A stretch of 64,000 nt of DNA from Halocaridina rubra (lineage: Eukaryota; Arthropoda; Malacostraca; Decapoda; Atyidae). The position numbers and the translations under genes are program-made. Within the stretch, counting starts at the first letter, position 1, and every line of letters begins with the position of its first letter. The notes under the pieces were generated by a model. The model was given only the letters and a program-made list of their open reading frames with translations. It did no database searches and had not been told where the DNA came from. Location: contig JAXCGZ010021015.1 of assembly GCA_037179515.1 (NCBI GenBank), forward strand, positions 31,886-95,885, given 5' to 3'. Of the stretch, positions 24,425 through 39,605 are shown piece by piece.

Positions 24425-26996
24425 CATATGACAGAGGTAGGGTGGGTGTATATATAATGTATAATTGACGTGATGTTATCCCTCTTGATGACACCACTTT
24501 GTTGTAGTGTTGCTGGTCACTACGTTACTTTTAATACCAGAAGGGTGCAAGGTAAGAATGGACAAGCGGTGGTTCCTTGATCTTAATTTATTCTGAAGTA
24601 CACCATCTTCGACGCCTCAATGCCCCCCCACCCTATGACTATCAAAATGTATGAACTATTCGAGCCCCTGGTACTATTCTGACTAACTGTCGCTCTCTGA
24701 CTGCTTCTCTGGCTGCCATGGGGATGCTTGAAATACCCCAACGGGCAGGGCGTGTCGCTAAATCTACTTCTGCCAATTGCCTTTAGGTTCAAAGAGAGGT
24801 CCCTCCTCTTGGGGGGATGGGCTATTTCAGCTGGCCTATAGAACGGAAGAGTTTTAGGTCAGTGCGTGGCTGTTGGGTATCCCTCTAGGGCATATAGGGT
24901 TACTTGTAGTTTTGGGCAGGGCCAAATTCTGGGTCTTTACCACACTCTTGAGGCACTTGATGCCGGGTGGCTAAGCCCTGGTGCTAAAGCACCTGGGTTC
25001 AGCCAGGTGCTAAAGCACCTGGGTTCAGCCAGGTGCTAAGCCCTATGGATCCAGCCAGGTGCTAAGCCCCCCTGGATCCGTTTACGGTACCGAGATAAAC
25101 AACTGGGAGAGTATTCTATTTCACCCTTGACCTTTAGCCTCTCATTTTTCTCTTCACGACTTGTTACAGTTTCAGATTCTGGCTTCAGCAAGACTTCAGT
25201 CATGCGACATCCCTCCCAACCAAAACTGAAATATCTTTTATTTCAGTCGAAGCATGGGCTATCTTTTGAGAGCTCTTGGATATATCCTAGCTAACATTAG
25301 TTTACAATAAAAATGGGGCTGAATTATTTAAGCTATTATCTAAGGATTCCTATTTCTATGAACTCTAAACAATCTTTAGTACAAACATATTCCTGTATTT
25401 AAAAAATAAAAATAACCTTAATCATTAGGATTTCAGTGTGTAACTAATCATTATCAAACATTAATTAAGATCACAAGTTAGTTTAGATCATAACTTTACT
25501 TGATCTAGTTCTCTCCTTTTTCAAAAGATCTACACAATTTGATTAGTTACAGTGAACATATGAATCATGTAGAACATTAGCAAACAAATTTTGTAGAGTA
25601 TTAGCATGTATGAACATTTAAAATGCGATAGACAATAACATAAATGGTAATTTCTAATGATAAATGTTTTTTGACTTTTCACATCGTAACAAATGTTTTG
25701 TTTCAGGAGTAGTTTTTTAAAGCCTAATTTTAAGACAAATCAATGCCCCATAGCAACGATAGGAGTAGAAATTATAAGATGAGGTGGCTTATAGAAATTT
25801 CCAATTATGTTATTGTCTATCGCATTTTAAATGTTCGTACATGCTAATACTCTACAAAATTTGTTTGCTAATGTTCTACATGATTCATATGTTCACTGTA
25901 ACTAATCAAATTGTGTAAATCTTTTGAAAAAGGAGAGAACTAGATAAAGTAAAGTTATGATCTAAACTAACTTGTGATCTTAATTAATGTTTGATAATGA
26001 TTAGTTACACACTGAAATCCTAATGATTAAGGTTATTTTTATTTTTTAAATATAGGAATATGTCTGTACTAAAGATTGTTTAGAGTTCATAGAAATAGGA
26101 ATCCTTAGATAATAGCTTAAATAATTCGGCCCCATTTTTATTGTAAACTAATGTTAGCTAGGATATATCCAAGAGCTCTCAAAAGATAGCCCATGCTTCG
26201 ACTGAAATAAAAGATATTTCAGTTTTGGTTGGGAGTGATGTCGCATGACTGAAGTCTTGCTGAAGCCAGAATCTGAAACTGTAACAAGTCGTGAAGAGAA
26301 ACATGAGAGGCTAAAGGTCAAGGGTGAAATAGAATACTCTCCCAGTTGTTTATCTGGGTACAGTAAACAGATCCAGGGGGGCTTGGCACCTGGCTGGATC
26401 CATAGGGCTTAGCACCTGGCTGAACCCAGGTGCTTTAGCACCAGGGCTTAGCCACCCGGCGTCAAGTGCCTCAAGAGTGTGGGAAAGACCCAGAATTCGG
26501 CCCTGCCCAAAACCACAAGTAACCCTATATGCCCTAGAGGGATACCCAATAGCCACGCACTGACCTAAAACTCTTCCGTTCTATAGGCCAGCTGAAATAG
26601 CCCATCCCCCAAGAGGAGGGACCTCTCTTTGAACCTGAAGGTAATTGGCAGAAGTAGATTTAGCGACACGCCCTGCCCTTTGGGGTATTTCAAGCATCCC
26701 CATGGCAGCCAGAGAAGCAGTCAGAGAGCGACAATAAGTCAGAATAGTACCAGGGGCACGAATAGATCATACATTTTGATAGTCATAGGATGGGGGGACA
26801 TTGAGGCGTCGAAGATGGTGTACTTCAGAATAAATTAAGATCAAGGAACCACCGCTTGTCCATTCTTACCTTGCACCCTTCTGGTATTAAAAGTAACGTA
26901 GTGACCAGCAACACTACAACAAAGTGGTGTCATCAAGAGTGATAACATCACGTCAATTATACATTATATATACACCCACCCTACCTCTGTCATATG
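24425..26996. repeat. Large inverted repeat (arms about 1.2 kb, loop 135 bp)
   Basis: The left arm 24,425-25,656 and the right arm 25,792-26,996 are reverse complements, matching at landmarks all along: CATATGACAGAGGTAGGGTG / CACCCTACCTCTGTCATATG at the outer ends, and AAAATGCGATAGACAATAAC / GTTATTGTCTATCGCATTTT at the inner ends. Divergence is low by eye, with single substitutions and a few small indels. Both arms carry a 69-codon open frame and a CAGCCAGGTGCTAA tandem motif (two to three units). No transposase, RT or known terminus was recognised. Confidence 0.92.
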
Positions 26997-27299
26997 TCTA
27001 TCTAGTCTACATTTGAAGGTGTCTAAGGTATTGGCATTTATTATCCTACTTAGAATACTCTACGGTATTACCAAGCCAATTTTCACCAATTTCCCTTCTG
27101 AACCTAAATTTATCAAGCTTAAATCCATTATGAGTTCTGGTTTGATCATGAATTTTTTAAACTTTATTAATATCACCCTTGTTTATCCCTTTAAACCATT
27201 AACACACCTCAATCATACCCCCCCTAACTCTGCGCCTCTCTAGAGAATGTAGATTAAGGTTTTTAATGTCATATGGTAGATTTATGCATTGCATAATTA
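26962..27299 (-). pseudogene. LINE RT C-terminal fragment, right flank of the palindrome
   Basis: A direct repeat of 24,086-24,424, about 95% alike by eye. The minus strand gives LERRRVRGGMIEVC and the tail of the coding region. Immediately beyond it, poly-T and B-family sequence begin. Confidence 0.6.
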
Positions 27300-27359
27300 A
27301 TTTTTTTTTCGTTTTTTTAGTCTTGCTTTGGTTATTTATAATTTTTATTTTATCTTTGT

Positions 27360-27762
27360 TTACATTTGCAGATAGAGGTTCATTCTCCTGCATCCTCCTC
27401 CTCTTCTACTGCATAAGTTACTTGCTCACGGCCACCATGCATGTCCCAGTGTACTGTATGACTGTTGCCCACTGCATAATAGAGTACAGTACAGTAATGT
27501 ATGTTAATTTCTAGCTGTAAAGTGAATATGAATATCTTTTGTATACTCTTATAAATAGATACAGGGCTTTCTGCTTTGCTATGTAGTAATAAAATATGTT
27601 TTTACTTATCGTATATCTTTGGCATGGTGTGTCTATGTAAGGTTTGGAACGTATCTATGCCCTTTATCATTGTTTCCTATGGAAAATTACTCGTTTTTTC
27701 ACGCAATTTTCCATTTACCCGACAATTCTGAGAACCTATCTAGGCGTTATTCTGAGAACTAG

Positions 27763-27768
<6 letters not shown>
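27360..27768. mobile_element. TA-element of the 180-bp-array family, right end
   Basis: GCAGATAGAGGTTCATTCTC to GAGAACTAGGTGTGTG, ending at (TA)n. It is the same right end as at 36,252. Together with 22,623-23,482 it may be the two halves of one element now split by the palindrome block. Confidence 0.65.

Positions 27769-27858
<90 letters not shown>
27769..27858. repeat. (TA)n, 90 bp
   Basis: Between the right end GAACTAGGTGTGTG and the LINE leader fragment. Confidence 0.97.
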
Positions 27859-27859
<1 letters not shown>

Positions 27860-27861
<2 letters not shown>

Positions 27862-28086
27862 GAGACACCCACCTGTTTCTGCTATATATTCTTAACCGAT
27901 AAAGTGGTCATTTCAGAAAAAAACAGAAATATTAATCACTTGCTAACCAAGGTATGTTATCACAGGATCAGACTTTAGATTTAACTCAATTTCTACAATA
28001 TAAAAAATAATAAAAGAGAAAGCAAAAGAAAATAAAAACCGCTGTGCTACTTGGCAACTTAACTCAGTACTGTTGACAGGTGTATT
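27860..28086 (-). repeat. CR1-like LINE 5' leader fragment
   Basis: The reverse complement of about 12,655-12,885 (AACAGTACTGAGTTAAGTTG; CAGAAACAGGTGGGTG). It lies just beyond the 3' end of the minus-strand LINE copy, in the same sense, with (TG)n at 28,090-28,110 between them. Confidence 0.75.
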
Positions 28087-28628
28087 TTTCGTGTGTGTGT
28101 GTGTGTGTGTAATTAGCTAATTGTGCTTACGGGAAAGAGCTCCAAGATCGTAATTTCCCTTCTCCTGATCGGTTCCATTATGTACTTATTGATACTTATC
28201 ATACTTGCCCCTAAAACAGTGGATTGAGTTAGCATTAAGTACCTCCTCTCTTAGTGAATTCCAATTATCAACTCTCTTACACTAAATAAGTACTCCTTAC
28301 ATCCTGCAAAGAAGTTTTCTTACGAAGCTTCAAACTGTAACCTCTAATTCTAGTGCCAGCCATATGAAAATATTGATCCCTATCCACTCAGTTATAACCA
28401 TGAAGGAAATTAAAAACTGTCACTATATCCCCCCCTCAACCTTCTAGCTTTGAGTGATGGTAAGTCAAATTCCCTCAGCCTCTCATAACTGAGATTGCGT
28501 ATATCAGTTTTACTACTTGCCTTTCAAGTGCGGATTCCAAAACGGGGCTGCATATTCAAGCTTTGGCCTCACAGAGGTTACAGAAATATTTTTGAACATT
28601 TCTTTGTCCATGTGCCTCAAAGGTACCC

Positions 28629-29767
28629 TTACATTTCTAAGAAAGCATATTCTGCCCTTACTATACCATTTATATGCATTTCTTGAGACATATCGGCCAG
28701 TATGTTTACTCCCAGATCTCTTAGTATATTTACTCCTAGATCTCTCTCATTCTCTGTCGTTTGAAGTTCTACTCTTTCCACCAAGTAGTCAAGGTTAGAC
28801 CTTCTTGCGCTTGCACCCATTCTCATTACCTTACATTTTGAAGTATTGAATTTCATTAGCCAATTTTCTGACCACTCATGCAGACTATTTAGATCTTCCT
28901 GAAGTTTGCTACCATTGTTCTTGTTTCTTACTTTCTTCACAATCTTTGCATCATCTGCAAACATATTCATAAATAAATTTACTGACTCTGGTAGGTCATT
29001 TACATATACAAGGAACAAAAGTGGCCCTAAAGCTGAACCCTGTGGAACTTCCCTACTGACTCCTCTCCATTCAGACACTGAGAGTCTTACTCTAACCCTC
29101 TGTTTCCTTCCTTTTAAGTATGTTTTTATCCATTTCTAGACATTTCCACCTATTCTTGCCATTGATTACAGCTTCCTCATAACTCTCTCTCGTGTGGGAC
29201 AGTGTCAAATGCTTTCTGGAAGTCTAGGAATATTCAATCTGCCCAGCCCTCTCTTTCCTGTAAGATTCGGCTTACCTCATCATAAATTTTGAATAAGTTT
29301 CTTACTGTTGATCTCCTCCTCTGAAGCCATGTTGTCTCACTGACAAAAAGTTGAAGGATTCCAAGTGAAGAGAGATATGTTTCCTTAGTATCCTTAGTAG
29401 TTTCTCCATAACATTGCAAACTGCTGGTCAAGGAAACAGGTCTATAGTTTAGAGCTGTATCCCTTCTTCCCTTTTTGAAGATAGGTATCACGTTCGCTTG
29501 TTTCCAGCATCTTGGAATCTCCCCTGACTCCAGCAAAAGAAAAAAGATACTTACTGCCGTTGATATTGAATTTGCGCATTTTTTAAGTATATAAGGGGAT
29601 ATTTCATAAGGACCTGTAGCTATATGGACATTTAACTCCATCAGCGCTTTGCATACCTCTGTGGCTGAAGGAATGATGTTCTCTAATACCGGCCCAAGAG
29701 CTTCTGTCTCTGCAATCTGAGGGGGTAGGGTATTTACTGTAAATACTGACTGAACCTCTTTGTTCAC
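28629..29767 (-). pseudogene. CR1-like LINE reverse transcriptase (second copy)
   Basis: Fragments include NVIPIFKKGRRDTALNYRPV, LQEREGWAD (intact where the first copy has a stop), SREVPQGSALGPLLFLVYVN and LFMNMFADDAKIVKKVRN. There are frame breaks near 29,080-29,230 and a duplicated NILRDLG phrase near 28,720. It is more diverged than the plus-strand copy. Useful mainly for inferring which lesions of the other copy are new. Confidence 0.85.
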
Positions 29768-30299
29768 TTCTTTGCAGATCTCTTCATTCGTTTCAGTGAT
29801 GCTTCCATCCGCTCTCTTAAGCTTTAAAACCAGTTCTTTTACCTTCAGTTTTCCTCTGATAATGCTGTGGAAAAGTTTTGGACTTTCTTTAGCCTTCCTG
29901 GTGATGTCCCTTTCATAGTCTCTCTTTGCCTCTCTTCTTTTACTTAGGTAGTCATTTCTTGCTCTTTTATAGGTCTGCCAGGCATTCTCCTCCTATACTT
30001 TTTCCAACATTTGTCTCTCCACTCCTTAGCTCTTTTACACTCATTATCAAACCATTTCTCACTGGCATGAATTTAACCTACTTTGGTGACAGGTATGCAG
30101 CAATCTACTATCTTCCCATATTTCTCACAAAAGATGTAGTATATTGTACAGATTTGTTGGTAAATAAGGTCCTCCAGTCAATAACTGCAAAACGCTCATT
30201 CATTTTGATGTAGTCTCCTTTCGGATGGTTCCTCCTCGTGTCCTCAGTGCCTCTACTCTCAGGCAGAACATCTTCAATAATATACTCCATCAACAACAC

Positions 30300-31236
30300 T
30301 CAGTGGTCACTCTCTCCAATTGGTGGTTCATATTCAATTTTTTCTATATCCAACACGTTATCTGTGAATACTAGATCAAGTAGTGATGGTTCATCCCCAC
30401 CCCAGGCCCTCGTTGGTTCCAGTACATCTTGGTGTAGGAAATTCCCGCGTATGCAATCTAGAAATCTTGCCCCGAATGAGTCCTCACCACTGTGTGGGTC
30501 AAGATTTATCCAATCTCTCTCTCCATGATTAAAATCTCCCATAGTCAAGATCCTACATTTTCTCTTCCGTGCAATGTTAACAACTGAGTTTATGACCTCA
30601 GTAGTACCTATATGACTCTCCTCATAAACTTCTAGCCTATGTTGGTTCCTTGGTGGGTTATATACAACAGTTAATATAATGCTCTCTGACCCAGTGTTTA
30701 TGCGAGTAACAAGAAATTCCTTGAACTCACTTTCTATAGCAAAGTTTATTTCTTCAACCTGAATCCTTTCACTTATGAACAGTGTTATCCCTCCACCAGT
30801 CCTTCCAGATCTTTTGAAGTTCTACTCTTGCCACCAAGTAGTCAAGGTTAGGCCTTCTTGTACTTGTACCCATTCTCATTACCTTACATTTTGAAGTATG
30901 TTGGTTCCTTGGTGGGTTATATACAACAGTTAATATAATGCTCTCTGACCCAGTATTTATGCGAGTAACAAGAAATTCCTTGAACTCACTTTCTATAGCA
31001 AAGTTTATTTCTTCAACCTGAATCCTTTCACTTATGAACAGTGTTATTTCTCCACCAGTCCTTCCAGATCTTTGAACCCGCAATATTCTGAAGCCTTTAG
31101 GAAAAAGTGTGACACTGTTTATGTCCTCACTCAACTTAGTCTTCGTAACTGCTACTATATCTCCCTTACTATTGTGAATCCAATCTTTTAATTCTACTGC
31201 CTTATCAGCTAATCCATCAGCATTTGTGTATAACAA
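30300..31236 (-). pseudogene. CR1-like LINE endonuclease (second copy), with chimeric duplication
   Basis: MLYTNADGLADKAVELKDWI, TKTKLSEDI, TVVYNPPRNQ, TMGDFNHGERDWINLD and PPIGESDH are visible. Between about 30,642 and 31,075 the segment coding VVYNPPRN back through SERIQVEE occurs twice, separated by about 80 bp copied from the RT region (KCKVMRMGTSTRRPNLDY). See the finding. Confidence 0.85.
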
Positions 31237-31574
31237 TCTTAATGAGGCCCCATCCTCTGATCTTCTATCATTATATTCTTTATCTCACCTTTGTCTGGAA
31301 GAACTGTGAAATGAAAATTTTTCTTCTCTTCATTTCTTTGCTCATTTAACCTTCTAGCCTCTTGCAACAAGTTTTTGATCCTTTCCAACTCTTTCTGTGT
31401 TCTGTATCATCTAATGAACACTATTTTGAATTCTTGAAGGTCTTTTAGGTTTTTTTTCCTTTTTTCCTCTTCAATGTTTCTCTACATGTGTCCCCTCTCT
31501 CAAAGGTTACTTTTGTTGGCCTTTGCTTTCCCTCCCTAAATATTTACCTGGTTGGTGCATGTTTACAATATCCT

Positions 31575-32400
<826 letters not shown>

Positions 32401-32758
32401 CAGTAGTGACCTCAACTCACGAATTTAATCCGTTCCCAAAACCTGTTTGTGGGTTGGATTTATTTTTCCCATTGAAAAGTATGTAAATTCAATTAATCCA
32501 TTCCTAGTCACAATAAATATTCATTTTAAATATTTCAAGTCCGTAAAAAACATGAAATATAATACAGGTTATATGCATTTTATCTGTAAAAGGATAATTA
32601 CATTAATAAAACATGGTAGTACTGTATTTACCTTTGTGGATGATTGTTGGTGGCATACATGGATGGTAGTGGAGGAGGAAGAGAAGGGGAACTAATTTTT
32701 GGAAGGAGAGGCCCCTTCCATAAAAACGTTAGGGAACTTTCCGATACAGGCTCTATTA

Positions 32759-34519
32759 CTATTGTTTTCTCTCTTTTTCGCTTTTGGAAGCTGCTAACCT
32801 GCCTACTGGCACAAGGAAACGATGCAGAGAAATTTGTCTTTTTCTTCTTTGGTAAATTTTTCTAAAAATATTCATCGCATTGTCATTTACGATGTTCACT
32901 ACTCTGTTGCCCACAGTTTTATCTGGGTGAGGATTCTCAATAAAAGCCTGTACATCTTTCCCCTTACTAAAAATTTCTTTTAATTCTTCACAGGACACCA
33001 TTTCCCTCTCATCCCCCTCCCCCAACGACTGCTCCTCTTGGAGAATCTTCACCTGTTCACGTTGCAACTCAATTATTTCTTTGGTGGTAAATTCTTCTTT
33101 GTGGTCCTCCACCAGCTCCTCCACATCCTCCTCATTGCCCTCTAAGCCCATACTTTTGCCTGTGGCCACAGTGTCATCCACAATTTTGATAGCTAACACC
33201 TGCTGGCTAGTACAGTGGTAACGCGCTGGCTTCGCATTCACGAGGTCGAAAGATCGGTTCCCGTCCAAGACCGAGAGTTTAAGCTGTTTACTGGCAGGAA
33301 CTGCTGTGGTTGGACACCACAGTGGGGGGTTGGGGCTTGCCCTGGCTGACGAATACCCATTGTATTGAAATGGAAATAAATTTTGTTTGTTTGCTTGAAG
33401 CCCTCGAAGTCTCTATCAGGCACACAACCAGGCCAAAGTTTCCTCCAGGCGGAGTTCAGTGTGCGATATGAGACAACCTTTCAGGCTTTTTCAGTGAAGC
33501 CAATGCAGTGGAGGATATTAAAGTGGTCTTTCCAGAAATCACAAAGGGTCAAATCCTTGTCATTGGTCACCTGGAAACACCTGGCAAAAAGACCCTTTGT
33601 ATACAGTTTCTAGAAATTAGAAATTACCTGCTGGTCCATGGGCTAGAGGATAGGAGTAGTGTTGGGAGACAGAAATTTTACTTTAATGAAGTCGTAATTT
33701 ATAGCAAAATCTTCCACACCTGGAGGGCAGGACCATTATCCATTATGAGGAGACATGTTATTGCGCTTCAAAACACGTGGATTTTCAGTGTGGTAAACTA
33801 AAAGAGGCTTGATCTAAACAGTCACCACTAGCATTAGTGCACAATAAAAGTGTAAGCCCGTCTTTCATTGGTTTGTGGCCAGGCAGTGAATTCTCTTGGG
33901 TTATATAGGTTCTTTTGGGCATTTTCTTCCAAATGAGTCCTGTTTCATCACAGTTAAAAACATGTTGCGGGATATAACTTAATCTCAACATATTTAGCAA
34001 ATTCCTTCAAGTAAATATCCGCTGCTTTTTGGTCGGAACTAGCCGCCTCTCCATGTCTAATGACGCTCTGAATCACAGGTCGTTGATGAAAGTGTTCAGA
34101 CCAGCTTCTGCTGGCTTTAAATTCGTCAACTTTAGCGCCACTAGAAGTCGGAGAGTTCGCTACTAAATCATGGTGGATTTGCAAAGCCTTAGCACATATT
34201 ATGGCCTCACTAATACTATCTCCAACCAGCTGTTATTCATTTATCCACAACAACAATAATTTTTCTACCTCTTCTATCACTGTGATCTTTTCTTCGTTAA
34301 TAGATTTACTTCCTTAGCCACATCAGCCACCTTTAAAACCTCTTTATTCTCCAAAATAGTACAGATACTCGATTTCGCCATGTTATACTGCGTGGCGAAA
34401 TCAGACACACGAACCCCAATTTCATGTTTAGTAATGATTTCATTTTTTGTTTCCACGGTTATGCATGTAGGGTGTTTGACGCCACTGTCACTAAAGCTCT
34501 TAACTTTCTTACGAGCCAT
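32759..34519 (-). pseudogene. Tigger transposase (TIGD1-like), interrupted
   Basis: The minus strand shows an N-terminal helix-turn-helix (KVKSFSDSGVKHPTCITVET, VRVSDFATQYNMAKSSICTI; 34,277-34,519). The CENP-B-type second DNA-binding region comes next (ASRSWSEHFHQRPVIQSVIR, 33,954-34,184), then the start of the DDE domain (VFNCDETGLIWKKMP with the first catalytic Asp; GHKPMKDGLTLLLCTNASGD). The acidic C-terminal region follows (NEEDVEELVEDHKEEFTTKE, 32,759-33,200). Stops and shifts occur throughout, and a SINE splits the C-terminal part. The family cuts and pastes at TA dinucleotides. A paralogue is at 45,406-47,137. Confidence 0.88.
33205..33395 (+). mobile_element. tRNA-derived SINE with LINE-like tail
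   Basis: The head CTAGTACAGTGGTAACGCGC with TTCGCATTCACGAGGTCGAA and ATCGGTTCCCGTCC resembles tRNA A- and B-box regions. A tRNA-unrelated body follows, then the tail CATTGTATTG and AAATGGAAATAAATTTTG. It sits inside the Tigger coding region. Confidence 0.7.
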
Positions 34520-34722
34520 AATAAGGTCTACCTGAAAGGCAATACAATGGAAAATAATGCAAGAACTACAAACAGATCACAAACGAACCACACAGTGCGG
34601 GCACCAATGCAGAACTGAGAGCGGGCAAGTGGAAACACTGTGGCCTGGCCAACACGTGTGTTCGTGGGTTAGAGTCAAAATTTTATTCCTGGGAACAGAC
34701 GTTTGTGGGTTAGGGTCACCAT

Positions 34723-36356
<1,634 letters not shown>

Positions 36357-36359
36357 TTT

Positions 36360-38990
36360 TTTTTTTGTACATAGAGGTGTTAGGGAACTAATTCTGCATA
36401 CAGATGTGTGACTGTATATCTTAAATTTCTCTAAATCATTACATAAATTTCTCTGGATCATTACAGCTAAGTGACTAGACTATATAAGGAAATTGAACTC
36501 CTGGCTGAGAATATAATTTAATTTATGTTAGAATATTAAAGACACTAATTTTTTTTTTTTTTTTCCAGAAAGAAGCGTGTAATCATATGTGATGATACAA
36601 ATAAGACTGCAAAAAGTCCTAGAAAGTCTTGATATGTCTACTTGAATAAACTTCGTTTTTCGAGTGTACTGTTAAGTGGCTCTCCTCATGAGTAGTATTG
36701 TTTGTTAACTCCATGAGTAAACATTTTGCTGAAATGCCTTTTAGCATTGGAAATTGCAAAACCAATGCTCTTTACTTAGTAAATGAAGATTGTAGTATAT
36801 TCTTTAGTTGTGGACATATATTACATGCTATCAGTATTGGAGGGTATACTTTAATATCCAGTATCATCGTATGATAAACAAAACACCAGACCTCCATCAG
36901 ACAATATATATTCGAGGAAAATACACGTATTTTATGAAGAAAAGCATCTCTTGACACCTGCAAAATCTGGAAGCTCTCTGTATTAACTTGACTCCTATCA
37001 TGAATAAGTGGGTGCCAGACTATATTACTCTGCCAACTGGACCTGGAGTGGCAGCGTCTTCATTATAAGTTCACTCTGCAAAGCATAAACTCATAAGAGG
37101 TGCAGCTAATAAAGCCAAATTGCCACACCAACCCCTGCCCCTCACAGGGCAGGAGAACCTGGGAGAGGCTTCACATCACATCATCTCTCAACGCAACGCA
37201 TACAATAACACAATATTTTTTACATGCAGAAAAAGACTTCAGTGGTCATTTTTCAAAGACTCCTAGGTGGAGACATTGAGAACCCAGGAAACGCATTATA
37301 AAAAATTGCACCACAAAACCAAATATGCCATCAACTAGACATACAATCCATGAGAGCTCTGTGGAAAAGCCTTGAATTGGTATTGCCTTCCCTTAGGACT
37401 AGGGTAGTTTGGACAGTCAGCTCAGAGAACAACAATTCTGGAGATTTGAAAACGGAAATATTCTTACTCAGTAGCTGAGAATTGTTTTGAGTCTACTTTT
37501 GAAGTTTAGCACCATTTTCTTCTGCTACCAAAGCTGATTTTAAACAAGAGGTGCAATGTCACTACACGGCAGGAAGTTTTTCAATGCCATGGAAGCAATG
37601 TGATGATTTTTGTCAGAATTATGACAGCTTTGTGCAGCAGGCAAGAAAACGATCGTTGACACCCGGATTCATAAAGAACAAATCCCGATCAGGATGTCCT
37701 CATGGTAGGAGTGATGAAAATGTTGGAAATGGCCATGAAAGGTATGTTCATAGTCAAGAAAAGTACATTTGGCTAGCAGCTGCAGAACTGATCAGCGCTA
37801 TATATATATCGTATGGATAGAACTTGCAAAATCCATTGTGGTGCAGATGTTCAGTTCCGAAGCTGCTTGCCAAATGGGCTTCCTTGACTCCAAACAAGTC
37901 TCATGGATAGCTTCAACAGTCGCCTCACTCTGCTCTCTTCAGTTTTTGTAAACTTGTGCTGGGTCTCGATGATAGTTTTCCTTTCCTTGGCATAATGCTG
38001 GCCATAGACTGTCCATAAATGTCTAAGCAGATTGGAAAACCTCCTGCAATGCAGCAATTTTACACCTCTGCTATATCAGCAAGGTGGCAGAGGAAAATGA
38101 CACACCTTTAATAGGATACTCATATCAATTATTGTCCATTGAATGAGAGCTTACTACATGATTAATGTAGTTGAAAAGATAGTTGCAAATCAAACTAAGG
38201 AGGGACTTTTGAAATTCCCTATCTACACACATCCACTACCATTCCATAACTCATAATATATAGCATCACATAATCACATATATTTTATTTTATCAAGCAA
38301 ATGTTGTAATATATAAAACGAAACACTAGAAAATATTTAGATGTTGATTTCCAGTACCCTCCAAAAAAATTATGCACAAAACTTACTATCCTCAGATTGG
38401 AGACAACATTTAGTTCTCTAGCTTTACAGCATTCTGGCTCTAGTCAAGCAGTTAACAGAGTAACTTACCCTCTTGGCTTATCATTGAAAAATATTTTCTT
38501 ATATTCAAAAGACTATAATTAATTTAAATTCTAAAATAGAATTGTACTCAGATAAAATCCCACATGATTACTTTTTACTGGCTCATAAGGTCTTTCGAAA
38601 AGTACCCACAAAAATATACACCCAGAAACAAAAGCATTATCTTTGGTATGTGACATTTTACTAAATAGCCACTTTTTCACAAAGATGCCCTGTAAATACA
38701 TTAAAATAAGGATTAAAAACTATTTGATGAAAAAAATTGGTCACACCATTGAACAGCTATTCTGAAATTTTAAACAATCCTTTTAGATATATAGCAAAGT
38801 CTAATTAGCCACTGAATAAACAACTCTATGGTAATTCAAAATAGCATTTACAGGAGTTAAAAAAAAAAATAAAATAGTCATGCTCTCAGAGAGTACGCTA
38901 AAAGGTCAGCTGCCTATGACAAATTAAATTAATCAATTCTACATTGGGTGAGCTTATCATCACAAACGAGACTGCCAAAGACCCACATTG
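36360..38990. other. Low-copy sequence downstream of mTOR, nothing recognised
   Basis: No TA tract, LINE, Tigger or tandem unit is seen. Open frames are short (under 90 codons) and show no motif. The one at 37,551-37,820 is Cys-poor and unremarkable. Confidence 0.5.
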
Positions 38991-38997
38991 ATTTGGT

Positions 38998-39174
38998 TTT
39001 GCTTCATGGACTCCCTTTCCCATTAAGAGCCAGGATGATGCCTTTTTGCAAAGGACTTTGGCAAGTGCAACCGTTACCCTGAGGTAATGCCCTTTCTAAA
39101 AACAGACTGTGGCGGGTCTCAAACTGATGACCTGACAAATCAAAGATGTGTGTGGCACTTTGCCAAGGTGACCA
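38998..39174 (-). mobile_element. tRNA-derived SINE, family A
   Basis: The minus strand has a tRNA-like head with the B-box region GTTTGAGACCCGCCACAG, a body with CAAAGTCCTTTGCAAAAAGG, and the end GGGAGTCCATGAAGC. Same family as 39,606, 51,685, 54,970 and 55,348. Confidence 0.7.
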
Positions 39175-39605
39175 CAAGAATACAGATGAAGAACATCAGT
39201 CATAATAATAACAGGCTTTGTAATATCTGATGCCTCTTCAGGAATAACAAACATGTTGGAAAAAAGGAAAACTAAGGAAGAATAGCTAGACTTCTTTTTT
39301 TTTTTCCATGTATCCCATCAAGTGCTTTTCTCCACGGGGAGCTATGCTGCGCTTGACCTTTGAAATAAACAACAAATGTGAACACAAGGCTTGCAGTTTT
39401 AGTTTTGTATCTTATTCAAGACTCAGATTAATGCGCTTAATATCCACCTTTCTCAACCCCAATGTGGTTACTATATCATGCATGGCCACAACCGAACAAA
39501 ATGTCAGGCAACGCTACTTCTTTTTCCCCAAAGGAAGAGTTCAAGAGAACGATACTGCCTGCACTTCTTAAACCATAATAGTAAAAAAACCTGTCCAGCA
39601 TGATA

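Noticed and set aside
24583..24792. 69-codon frame in the palindrome arms
   Set aside because: It occurs in both arms by duplication and has no recognised motif. Length is within chance for this composition.
37551..37820. 89-codon frame downstream of mTOR
   Set aside because: No motif, no splice context and no homologous copy in the window. Not supportable as a gene.
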